From assembly GCA_021405325.1 (NCBI GenBank), contig QWII01000142.1, positions 1-21,723 of the forward strand: a DNA stretch of 21,723 nucleotides, given 5' to 3'. Each line of letters opens with the position of its first letter. The first letter of the stretch is position 1. The stretch comes from Caldilinea sp. CFX5 (lineage in GTDB: Bacteria > Chloroflexota > Anaerolineae > Caldilineales > Caldilineaceae). Made by a program: the position numbers and the translations under genes. The notes beneath the pieces are model-generated. The model worked only from the letters and a program-made list of their open reading frames with translations, did no database searches and was not told the DNA's origin. Below are positions 13,737 through 21,723 of the stretch, in pieces.

Positions 13737-16700
13737 ATGTCGAAAATCAAACCGCTTATCAAGCAACTGCTGGTAAGTATCATAATCCCTCTCTTTCTGC
13801 TCAGCCTCTTCGCCTGGGCAGAGACGCCATCCGTCGCCTATGCGCAGACCGCCAGCATTAGCGGCACGGTCTATCAGGACGTGGCCGGCACGGCGATCAC
13901 CAACACCTTTACCACCTTCGCTACTCCCGCCAAGCTCTCCTTATTTCGCAGTACCGGCACGCTGGTGATGACCACCACAACCGATGCCAATGGCCAATTC
14001 ACTTTTGGTGGATTAAACGTCACCGGCGATTACTTTGTTACCGTTGATAATACGGATGAGCTGGCCGGTTTTAGTGACACCACGGGCGTCGGCATGGTTG
14101 ATCAGACTTATGCCTCTTCCGGCAATGCGCCGGCCTCCTTTAGCGGTCCCATCTGTGCCGGCGCCGGCAATACGGACTACGCGCAACAAACAGGCGCCGC
14201 TAATACCTGGTCGATTAATGCCCAAAACAAGGCAAAAAGCGGCCCTTGCTATGGCGGGCGCGCCGCTAGCGTTGTCAACAGTTCAGCAGCTACATTAAAT
14301 CTGAAAAAACATGTGATCAAGGTTCGTTTGATCACCGCTACCGACACCATTACGGGCCTTGCCTTTGCCTTTAGCAGCAACGTCGTCACCCATGTAGGTG
14401 GCAGTGGCCCCGGCAGCCTTTCGATGTTTATCCGGTCGGCCAATGCCATCACCGGCCCGAATGCCATGCGCTTTGTGCCGGTAGTCAGCACCAATATGAC
14501 CAGTGGTCTCAACAAGTGGTGGCGGATGGTCTTTACCACCACTGTCCCCCTCATGCCGACTATTACCGGTGATGATACCACCATCGACGGGCGCGCCTAT
14601 TACTACCGCACCAATGCGCTTGATAACAACAAGAATGCCGGCAACCTGATCGCCGCCACCGTCGCCGGTGTCAACAACCAGGCCATTGATGCCTTTGAAC
14701 GGCCGGAGTTGGAGATCCTGGAGAATCTGGGCGCCAACGAAGCCACCTTCACCGTGCAGGGCAATCATGTCGCCATCCGGCGCCTGGCCTTTAGCACCGA
14801 CAGCAACGAACCAGGCTCTTATCATATCCGCCAAACGGCCGGCAGCGGTCTGCTGGTTGAGGATACGATCATGGGCTATGACATGGTCAATAATGCCGCG
14901 GCGGCGACGCGCTCCCACTATGGCATCCAGAGCGCTTTTGCCGCCAGCACCGCCAGCACCGGCATCTATCGCCACAACTATATCAAGAGCAACCTGACCT
15001 CCCTCTTGCTCTCCGACGGCGAAGCCGATCCGGGCAATGTCGCTGCGGCCAACCTGGGTGACTGGCTCATTGAAAAGAATGTGCTCTCCGGGGGTATTCG
15101 CCTAGGCGGCGGCACCGAACGCATCCTCATCCGCTACAACAAATCGGATGAAGCGCTGATTATGGCGCAAAGTGCAAATATCAACACCGCTGTGGGCAAC
15201 AACACCATTACCGAAAACAGCTTCACCAGCCCCACCGGTGACATCCTCCGTCTCTTTGAAGCGGACAACAACACCATTACCCTGAATGTTTTGCAGGGCA
15301 GCACCGGTTCAGGGGTTGCCATGACTGCGGGCGGCGACGGCAACCGTATCAGCCGCAATGTCTTTGGCAACAACACCGGCAACGCCATCGACCTGGGTGA
15401 TGATGGCGTCAGCACCGGCGCCGCCTGCACCGGCGCCGCCAGCACTAACGGCGGGCTGGGGCGTCCCGTGATCACCGGCGCCCAATTTGTCGGCCAACAA
15501 CTTACCCTTGATCTGACCTTTTGTGACACCGGCGCCTTTGATCTGGAATTGTACAAAGCCAGTGAAGGGGCCGGCGAAAATGTACCGCCCGCGGGCGAAG
15601 GCGCGACCTACCTTGGAACGGTCAGCAATGTTAGCGGTGGCGCCGCCACTGGGGCGGTCATCACCGTGCCGGTGAACGCCGGCCTGGCGGTGGGTGACAA
15701 GCTCACGGCGCTGGCGATTGACACAGCCAACGGCAACACCTCCGAGTTCAGCGCTAACTATGCGCTGCTCCTGTCGATTGCCGGTAAAATTTTCAACGAT
15801 GAGTTGGGCGTTGCCAGCCCCACCGGCCCGGCCTTTGTCGGTTCGACCACGGCTGATGTCCATCTCTATAACATCGGCGGCACCCATGTGGCCAGCACGA
15901 ATCTCAATGCCAATGGTGAATTTGTCTTTAGCGGGCTGACCAACAACACCTATTATGTCACCGTCAATGAATACCGCGGCCTGGCCACCGGCGCGGTGGG
16001 CGATGGTTCCCTCCTCGTTGAACAGACCTATGGTTCCGCCGGCACCGGCGTCGCGGGGAGCGGCCCGATCTGTATCGGTTCGGCGCCTACCTATGTCGAA
16101 CAGACCAGTAGCAGCGCTTCCAGTTGGGTGGCCCATGCCCAAAATGGCGTCAAGGCGGCCGGCCCCTGCTTCGGTGGTCGCAGTCGCGCCAGCAGTACGG
16201 TCATCGGCTTGGCCGCCCCGGCCGTCGGCGCCAGCGACCATGCCATTCGCGTCATTGTCAATGGCGCCAATGTGACAGGCGTTGCCTTCGGCTTTAGCGC
16301 CAACGTGGTGACGGATCTTGACACCACCGCCACCCAAGGCTCGTTGCCAACCTTTATCAAACTAGCCAACACCTTGGCCGGGCCAAATGCCATGCGCTTT
16401 GTCCCCACCTTGCCCACCAACCAGGGCGGCGGCGCCAACCTATGGTGGCGCCTGAGTTTGCCAAGCGCGCTGCCTGCCATCACCGATAACGGCACGACCC
16501 TCAGCGGCGTCGCCTATAGCAACATCGACGGCGCGATCCGCAACACCAACAGCTCCACCCTGGGCAACACGGGCGTGGTTGGTCTCGGTAACGATGGGCG
16601 CGCCGCCACCAGCGACGAAAGCGCCCTGCCGGGCGTGCCCGCCCCGGAACTGGAGTTGATCCCCGGCGTCGGTATTACGATTGCCTATGGGCTGGATATC

Positions 16701-19700
16701 AATGCGAACAACGTCATCGTTGAACGCATGGCGCTCTATGGCTTTGGCGCCGGCAATACCACCTTGCCCTCCGGCGCCACCAACGTTGGCGAAACCGGCA
16801 ACATTGTGATCCGCAATGGCATGACCGGCATTACCATCACTCAGAACATCCTGGGCGCCGCCGCCAACAATTTCAGCGACCTCGGCGCCAACCGCACCAA
16901 GGGCAGCAACATCGTCTTTGACGGCGGCGCCACGACGGTAGTCATTGACCGCAACCTGATCGGCTTTGCCGGCGACAGCGGTATCCTTAAATATGCGAAG
17001 AACGCCGGTCAACTGAGCGATCTGCGCATTACCAACAACGAGATCCGCAGCAACGGCAAAGCGCCGGCCAACAACACGCAAGGCGCCGGCATCGAACTAA
17101 ATGCCACCGCCTTGCCGGGCGCCAACCAGGGCATTGTCATTGCCAACAACCTGATCACCGACAGCGCAGCCCAGGCGATCCAACTGACCTACGCGCGTGG
17201 CGCCACGATTGCGAACAACACGATCAACAGCAACGGCGTCAGCCCCGCCACCGTGTTGGACGAGCGCCAGAATATCCAATTGCCCGGCGCCCAGGCGATC
17301 ACCATCCAGCACAATATCATTACCGGCAGCGCGGCGGCGGATGGTATCAAGTTGCTCTCCGGCCCCGGCGGCTCGCCCACGGCGGCGATGACCGTGCGCA
17401 TGAGCCAGAATCTCTTTGGCAACAACCGCGGCCAGGCGATCAACCTCGTTCCCGACGGGATCAACGCCAATAATAACGCCTGCAATGAAACCGGCCAACA
17501 GAACATGGGTGCGGATTACCCGGTCATCACCCTGGCTGAAATCAGCGGCAGCACGTTGAAGCTCAATGGCTCCACCTGCGCCGGCGTCAATGGCACCGTG
17601 GAACTCTATAAGATCGCGGCCAACAGCGGTCAGGGCGAAACCAGCGGCAGCGACATCTATGGCGAAGGCGGCTTCTACCTAGGCTCCTTTGCCGTCAGTG
17701 GCGGCCTCTTTGGCAACCAGGTGATTACCGGCGTGACCAACGTTGTGGCCGGCGAATTTGTCACGGCGCTCTTTATTGACGGCAACGGTAACACCTCCGA
17801 GTTTAGCAAAAACGCCTATGTCTACACCCCCGTCACCCTGGCGGCCACCCCATCGGTGATGGAAGGTAAGAGCGGGCGCATTACGGCGACGCTGGACATT
17901 GTCAGCCTGAATCCGGTCAATATCACCCTGGTCTACACCAACGTCACGGCCAGCGGCGGCGACTATACGGCGCAGACCACCTTGACCATCCCGGCTAACA
18001 CCTTGCGCGCCAGCATTCCTTTCAACGTGGTGGATGACGCCACCGTCGAAGACGATGAAATTGTGCAGGTCAATATTGCCAGTGTGCAAAACGCGACCAA
18101 CCATGCGACGGCGCAGAGCATCACCCTGCTCGACAATGACTTTACATCCGTAACGTTGGCCGCTTCCCCAACCCTGATCGAAGGGACGAGCGGGTTTATT
18201 ACCGCCACCCTGGCGACGACCAGCGTCCGCAATATCAACCTGACCCTGGTCTACACCAATGTCACGACGGCGAATGATGACTATAGCGCGGCGGCAACGC
18301 TGGTGGTGCCGGCCGGTCAACGCCAGGCGGCCATTCCCTTCACCGCCCTGGCTGACAACCTGGTCGAGATCACCGAAACGCTGAAGGTGGCTATTGATAT
18401 TGCACAGGGCGCCACCAACAACAGCACGCCGCAAACCATCACGATCTTGAACGACACCGATCATGACTTGATCGCTGACGGCAAGGACAATGATGATGAC
18501 GGCGACGGGATCAGTGATCTCATCGAGGGGAATGGCGCACGGCATAGTGATAGCGACGGCATCCCGGATTCACTCGATCGCGACAGCGATGATGACGGTA
18601 TTCTCGATGCGGTTGAAGGCCACGACGCCAATGGCGATGGGCAACCGGATCGACCTTTTGCCAATCAGGATGCCAATCGCAATGGGCTAGATGACGCCTT
18701 TGATACGAGTGTCGGCGGCGTGGCGCCGACGCTTCCCGACAGTGATCTGGACAGCACGCCCAATTACCTGGATCGCGACGATGATAACGACGGCCAGGAG
18801 ACCAATACGGAAGACGCCAATAGCGATGGCGACAACAATCCGGCCACGAACCAAACGGATCGTGACGGTGACCGCATTGCCGATTACCTGGACCCCGATG
18901 ACGATACCACCGACGGCAGCGGCGGCGATAGCGACGGCGACGGTCTGCATGACAGCCGTGAGTATGACATCAATCAAGATGGCGTTGGCCCCGATAATAC
19001 CGATGGCGAAGGCCGGCCGGACTACTGGGATAACGATGATGATAACGATGGTGTCCCCACTAATGCGGAACAGGCCGATCCTAATCGCGACGGCAACCCG
19101 GCGGACGCCCAAGACCTGGATCGGGACGGCACACCGGACTATCGCGACAATGACGACGACAACGATGGCACGCCCACCAAGGCTGAGGATGCTAACGGCG
19201 ACAGCGACGGCAATCCGGCCACCAACCCGACCGATGCCGACGGCGACCTGATTCCCGACTACCTCGACCCCGATGACAACACCGTCGGGCAGAACGGTGG
19301 TGACAGCGATGGGGATGGGCTGCGTGATGCCTTTGAGTATGGCGCCAACCGCGATGCCGACGGCGACCGCCGCCCCGATTATCTGGACAACGATGACGAT
19401 AATGATGGCTTGCTCACCGTGTTGGAAAACGGCGACCCGGACGGCAACGGCAATCCGAACGATGCGCTCGACAGCGACCAGGACAATACGCCTGATTACT
19501 TAGATGCCGACAGCGACAATGATGGGCTGTTTGACGGCGCCGAGTACGATGTCGATCAGGATACCTTTGGCCCGGATGACAGTGATGGCGACGGCAAGCC
19601 GAACTATCGTGATGTCGATGATGACAATGACGGCGTCCCGACCCTGCAAGAGGGCGCTGATCCCAATAGCGACGGCAATCCCAGCGATGCGCTGAACTAT

Positions 19701-21443
19701 GATGGCGACGCGTTGCCCAACTATCTGGACAATGATGACGACAATGATGGGAAAAACACCATTACGGAAGATGCCAATTCGGATGGGGACGGCAATCCGG
19801 CCACCAATCCCAAAGATGCGGACGGTGACGGCATCCCCGACTATCTGGACCCAGATGACACCACCACTAATGCCGGCGGCGGCGATAGTGATACGGATGG
19901 GCTGAGCGATGCCACCGAGGCAGCGGCAGACAGCGCCGGCAAGGTTCTGGTCACCGTGGCGGCAGCCGCCCACCCGGACACGGATGGCGACGGCAAACCG
20001 AATTATTTGGACGCTGATGATGACGGCGATACGATTCCGACGGTGCAGGAAGGGGCCGACACCAATGGCGACGGCAGCGCGAATGATGCCCGCGACACCG
20101 ACCGCGACGGCAAGCCGGACTATCTCGACAACGACGATGACAATGACGGCAAACCGACCGCCGCTGAAGTGGCCAAGGGGGATGCCGATGGCGACCGGAT
20201 CGTCGATTATCTGGATCCGGATGACACCACGACCAATAGCGCCGGTGGCGACAGTGATGGTGATGGCGTCAAGGATGCCCATGAATTCGATGTCAATGGC
20301 GACAATCAGGGAGCGGATGACAGCGACGGCGACAAAACGCCAAACTACCTAGACAGCGATGATGACAACGATGGTTCGCCGACCAGCGCCGAAAAGGCCG
20401 ATCCCAATGGCGACGGCAACCCGGCGGATGCCTGGGACACCGATGCCGACACCATCCCGGATTATCTGGATGCCAACAACACCGACGGCTGGCAAACCGA
20501 CCACGACAATGATCGGGTGCCCACCGGCAAGGAAGATGTCAACAGCGACGGCAACATCTATAACGATGACACCGATAGTGATGGCACACCCAACTATCGC
20601 GATACGGATGACGACAACGACGGCATTCTGACCAAGGATGAGGATACCAACAGCGATGGCGACCCGACCAACGACGACGCTGACAACGACGGCATTCCCA
20701 ACTATCTCGACGCCGACAGCACCGCCGACTTTGACAATGACGGGCTGCCCAACAATGTTGATCCCGATGACGACAACGACGGCGTCTCCGACATTGATGA
20801 GGGCAACGGCACGGTCGATACCGATGGCGATGGTTCACCGGATACCCGCGATACCGACGATGACAACGACGGCGTGCCCACCAAGGACGAATTGCCCAAG
20901 GGGGACACCGACGGCGATGGCACGCCCAACTATCGCGACCGCGATGATGACGGCGACGGCATTAACACGGTTGCCGAAGATCGCAATGGCGACAAGAACC
21001 CGGCCAACGACGACACGGATCAGGATGGCACGCCGGACTATCTCGACAATGATGACGATGGCGACGGCATCCCGACCCAACGTGACAACACGGGGCTTGA
21101 CCCGTCCGACACCAATCTGGCCAATTCGGACACCGACGGCGATGGCATCCCCAACTATCTCGACAGCGACGATGATGGGGACAAGGTGCCGACCAAACGG
21201 GAAGATCTGAACCAGGATGGTAATTATACCAATGACGACACCGATGGCGACGGCACCCCCAATGCGCTGGATGCCGACGACGATGGTGATGGCATTCCGA
21301 CCAAGAATGAAGATGCCAACGGCAACGGCGACCCGACCGATGACGACACGAACGGCAACGGCATCCCGGATTATTTGGAGAAAGTCACTGCCCCCAACAC
21401 AGACAGCTTCCGGTCGCTCCTGCCGATCATCCGCAAAGGCTAA
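13737..21443 (+). CDS. Giant secreted protein: duplicated SdrD-B/beta-helix, Calx-beta and Asp-rich calcium-binding repeats
   Basis: This 2568-aa protein begins with a signal peptide (cleavage probably after AYA, residue 36). Residues about 40-675 and 680-1360 are two divergent copies of one module: an SdrD-B/CnaB-like beta domain ([16 protein letters not shown]), a Cys-containing segment (GPICAGAG and GPCYGG; GPICIGS and GPCFGG), a right-handed parallel beta-helix, and a closing domain ending GNTSEFS. Two Calx-beta domains follow (about 1365-1470 and 1471-1573; [15 protein letters not shown] and [15 protein letters not shown]). From about 1574 to 2550 there is an unbroken thrombospondin type 3-like array of DxDxDG loops (for example [11 protein letters not shown]), about two dozen acidic units that should bind calcium. 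The tail ends [11 protein letters not shown]; no LPxTG motif or terminal membrane anchor is seen. Likely role: surface adhesin or matrix protein. The ligand is unknown. Confidence 0.92.
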   Translation: MSKIKPLIKQLLVSIIIPLFLLSLFAWAETPSVAYAQTASISGTVYQDVAGTAITNTFTTFATPAKLSLFRSTGTLVMTTTTDANGQFTFGGLNVTGDYFVTVDNTDELAGFSDTTGVGMVDQTYASSGNAPASFSGPICAGAGNTDYAQQTGAANTWSINAQNKAKSGPCYGGRAASVVNSSAATLNLKKHVIKVRLITATDTITGLAFAFSSNVVTHVGGSGPGSLSMFIRSANAITGPNAMRFVPVVSTNMTSGLNKWWRMVFTTTVPLMPTITGDDTTIDGRAYYYRTNALDNNKNAGNLIAATVAGVNNQAIDAFERPELEILENLGANEATFTVQGNHVAIRRLAFSTDSNEPGSYHIRQTAGSGLLVEDTIMGYDMVNNAAAATRSHYGIQSAFAASTASTGIYRHNYIKSNLTSLLLSDGEADPGNVAAANLGDWLIEKNVLSGGIRLGGGTERILIRYNKSDEALIMAQSANINTAVGNNTITENSFTSPTGDILRLFEADNNTITLNVLQGSTGSGVAMTAGGDGNRISRNVFGNNTGNAIDLGDDGVSTGAACTGAASTNGGLGRPVITGAQFVGQQLTLDLTFCDTGAFDLELYKASEGAGENVPPAGEGATYLGTVSNVSGGAATGAVITVPVNAGLAVGDKLTALAIDTANGNTSEFSANYALLLSIAGKIFNDELGVASPTGPAFVGSTTADVHLYNIGGTHVASTNLNANGEFVFSGLTNNTYYVTVNEYRGLATGAVGDGSLLVEQTYGSAGTGVAGSGPICIGSAPTYVEQTSSSASSWVAHAQNGVKAAGPCFGGRSRASSTVIGLAAPAVGASDHAIRVIVNGANVTGVAFGFSANVVTDLDTTATQGSLPTFIKLANTLAGPNAMRFVPTLPTNQGGGANLWWRLSLPSALPAITDNGTTLSGVAYSNIDGAIRNTNSSTLGNTGVVGLGNDGRAATSDESALPGVPAPELELIPGVGITIAYGLDINANNVIVERMALYGFGAGNTTLPSGATNVGETGNIVIRNGMTGITITQNILGAAANNFSDLGANRTKGSNIVFDGGATTVVIDRNLIGFAGDSGILKYAKNAGQLSDLRITNNEIRSNGKAPANNTQGAGIELNATALPGANQGIVIANNLITDSAAQAIQLTYARGATIANNTINSNGVSPATVLDERQNIQLPGAQAITIQHNIITGSAAADGIKLLSGPGGSPTAAMTVRMSQNLFGNNRGQAINLVPDGINANNNACNETGQQNMGADYPVITLAEISGSTLKLNGSTCAGVNGTVELYKIAANSGQGETSGSDIYGEGGFYLGSFAVSGGLFGNQVITGVTNVVAGEFVTALFIDGNGNTSEFSKNAYVYTPVTLAATPSVMEGKSGRITATLDIVSLNPVNITLVYTNVTASGGDYTAQTTLTIPANTLRASIPFNVVDDATVEDDEIVQVNIASVQNATNHATAQSITLLDNDFTSVTLAASPTLIEGTSGFITATLATTSVRNINLTLVYTNVTTANDDYSAAATLVVPAGQRQAAIPFTALADNLVEITETLKVAIDIAQGATNNSTPQTITILNDTDHDLIADGKDNDDDGDGISDLIEGNGARHSDSDGIPDSLDRDSDDDGILDAVEGHDANGDGQPDRPFANQDANRNGLDDAFDTSVGGVAPTLPDSDLDSTPNYLDRDDDNDGQETNTEDANSDGDNNPATNQTDRDGDRIADYLDPDDDTTDGSGGDSDGDGLHDSREYDINQDGVGPDNTDGEGRPDYWDNDDDNDGVPTNAEQADPNRDGNPADAQDLDRDGTPDYRDNDDDNDGTPTKAEDANGDSDGNPATNPTDADGDLIPDYLDPDDNTVGQNGGDSDGDGLRDAFEYGANRDADGDRRPDYLDNDDDNDGLLTVLENGDPDGNGNPNDALDSDQDNTPDYLDADSDNDGLFDGAEYDVDQDTFGPDDSDGDGKPNYRDVDDDNDGVPTLQEGADPNSDGNPSDALNYDGDALPNYLDNDDDNDGKNTITEDANSDGDGNPATNPKDADGDGIPDYLDPDDTTTNAGGGDSDTDGLSDATEAAADSAGKVLVTVAAAAHPDTDGDGKPNYLDADDDGDTIPTVQEGADTNGDGSANDARDTDRDGKPDYLDNDDDNDGKPTAAEVAKGDADGDRIVDYLDPDDTTTNSAGGDSDGDGVKDAHEFDVNGDNQGADDSDGDKTPNYLDSDDDNDGSPTSAEKADPNGDGNPADAWDTDADTIPDYLDANNTDGWQTDHDNDRVPTGKEDVNSDGNIYNDDTDSDGTPNYRDTDDDNDGILTKDEDTNSDGDPTNDDADNDGIPNYLDADSTADFDNDGLPNNVDPDDDNDGVSDIDEGNGTVDTDGDGSPDTRDTDDDNDGVPTKDELPKGDTDGDGTPNYRDRDDDGDGINTVAEDRNGDKNPANDDTDQDGTPDYLDNDDDGDGIPTQRDNTGLDPSDTNLANSDTDGDGIPNYLDSDDDGDKVPTKREDLNQDGNYTNDDTDGDGTPNALDADDDGDGIPTKNEDANGNGDPTDDDTNGNGIPDYLEKVTAPNTDSFRSLLPIIRKG
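18457..21390 (+). repeat. Asp-rich thrombospondin type 3-like coding repeat array
   Basis: This is nearly 1000 codons of acidic repeats. Most units follow a scheme like [22 protein letters not shown] longer-range marker, DPDD followed by a TT/GG-rich stretch and GGDSD-DG, recurs at 18891, 19266, 19848 and 20214, giving spacings of 125, 194 and 122 residues. The units are diverged at both DNA and protein level, so this is an old expansion. The array produces many long false open frames in the other five frames. Confidence 0.9.
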
Positions 21444-21448
21444 CCGCC

Positions 21449-21518
21449 TGTCCTGTTAGGACACCTGAGTTTAGGCACATAGACCATCCCGCCTAAACTT
21501 AGGCGTCCCGCTGGGACG
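21449..21518. repeat. Three consecutive small hairpins after the giant gene
   Basis: TGTCCT/AGGACA (21449-21463), a 13-bp near-perfect pair (21464-21476 with 21491-21503, one mismatch) and CGTCCC/GGGACG (21504-21518) sit end to end directly after the stop codon. They could stabilise the 3' end of the very long transcript. Confidence 0.6.
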
Positions 21519-21533
21519 GGGGCAGGGGAGATC

Positions 21534-21573
21534 AAACGAAGGGGCAGACCCGTGTGGGTCTGCCCCTTCGTTT
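21534..21573. terminator. Strong intrinsic terminator after the giant gene
   Basis: The arms 21534-21551 and 21556-21573 form a perfect 18-bp stem with a GTGT loop, ending in TTTT on the plus strand. The AAA at the left arm gives U residues on the minus strand as well, so it may work in both directions. Confidence 0.9.
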
Positions 21574-21600
21574 TACCCCTAATTGTTCATCATCCTTCTC

Positions 21601-21723
21601 CGCTCAGCGCGAGTCCGTGACTCGCCGTAGCATGACCACTGCCCAATCGCATACCCCGCTCAGCGCGAGTCCGTGACTCGCCGTAGCATGACCACTGCCC
21701 AATCGCACACCCCGCTCAGCGCG
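21601..21723. repeat. 56-bp tandem repeat with internal hairpin, continuing past the right edge
   Basis: Copies start at 21601 and 21657, and a third starts at 21713 and is cut by the window end. The two full copies differ at one base (CGCATACC against CGCACACC). Each contains a hairpin, GCGAGTC-CGT-GACTCGC, followed by CGTAGCATGACC. No gene is visible. The array may extend beyond the window. Confidence 0.9.

Noticed and set aside
18461..21459. Many long open frames in other frames and on the minus strand across the Asp-rich region (Met/Thr/Ala-rich or Val/Ile-rich translations)
   Set aside because: They are direct by-products of GAT/GAC-rich repeats in the real frame; their composition is nonsensical and they lack ribosome sites.
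21601..21723. CRISPR array at the right edge
   Set aside because: The whole 56-bp unit repeats with no unique spacers, so it is a simple tandem repeat.

Overview
The window looks like part of a chromosome of a filamentous or Anaerolineae/Caldilineales-type Chloroflexota. This is inferred from protein style only: a CUT1 sugar ABC operon with a Tat-lipoprotein binding protein, TPR-CHAT and subtilase proteins, a Uma2 (DUF820) remnant, and a giant secreted protein with parallel beta-helix, Calx-beta and Asp-rich repeats. Both long secreted proteins end in a short hydrophobic LP tail that I associate with this phylum from memory. The first ~1.7 kb is visibly more AT-rich than the rest.

Layout. 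Positions 1-532 (minus) hold the N-terminal part of a membrane PAS/histidine kinase that runs off the left edge. Positions 933-1669 (minus) are a Phd/VapB-type antitoxin and PIN toxin pair, with an 11-bp inverted repeat flanking a perfect -10 box. Positions 1799-2809 (plus) encode a tandem GNAT protein that converges on a minus-strand cassette (9057 down to 2918): ECF sigma factor, 214-aa anti-sigma-like protein, 997-aa TPR-CHAT protease and secreted S8 subtilase. The last three are tightly packed. The sigma gene is separated from them by 345 bp containing five perfect 16-bp direct repeats and a large imperfect hairpin. Positions 9340-9531 (plus) are an internally deleted Uma2 gene. Positions 13062-9710 (minus) are a carbohydrate ABC importer operon (binding protein, hairpin, two permeases, no ATPase). 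Positions 13312-13500 retain a fragment of an MFS exporter. Positions 13737-21443 (plus) encode a 2568-aa secreted protein, followed by nested hairpins, a strong terminator and a 56-bp tandem repeat that runs off the right edge.

How the parts may work together. The most notable unit is the sigma / anti-sigma-like / TPR-CHAT / subtilase cassette. In type III-E CRISPR (Craspase), a TPR-CHAT protease (Csx29) cleaves Csx30, which otherwise holds an ECF-like sigma factor (CASP-sigma). This locus has the same three kinds of part without any CRISPR component, plus a secreted protease. A stand-alone proteolytic sigma switch is therefore a reasonable hypothesis, but it is inferred from gene content. 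The giant protein is probably an extracellular, calcium-stiffened adhesin or matrix protein.
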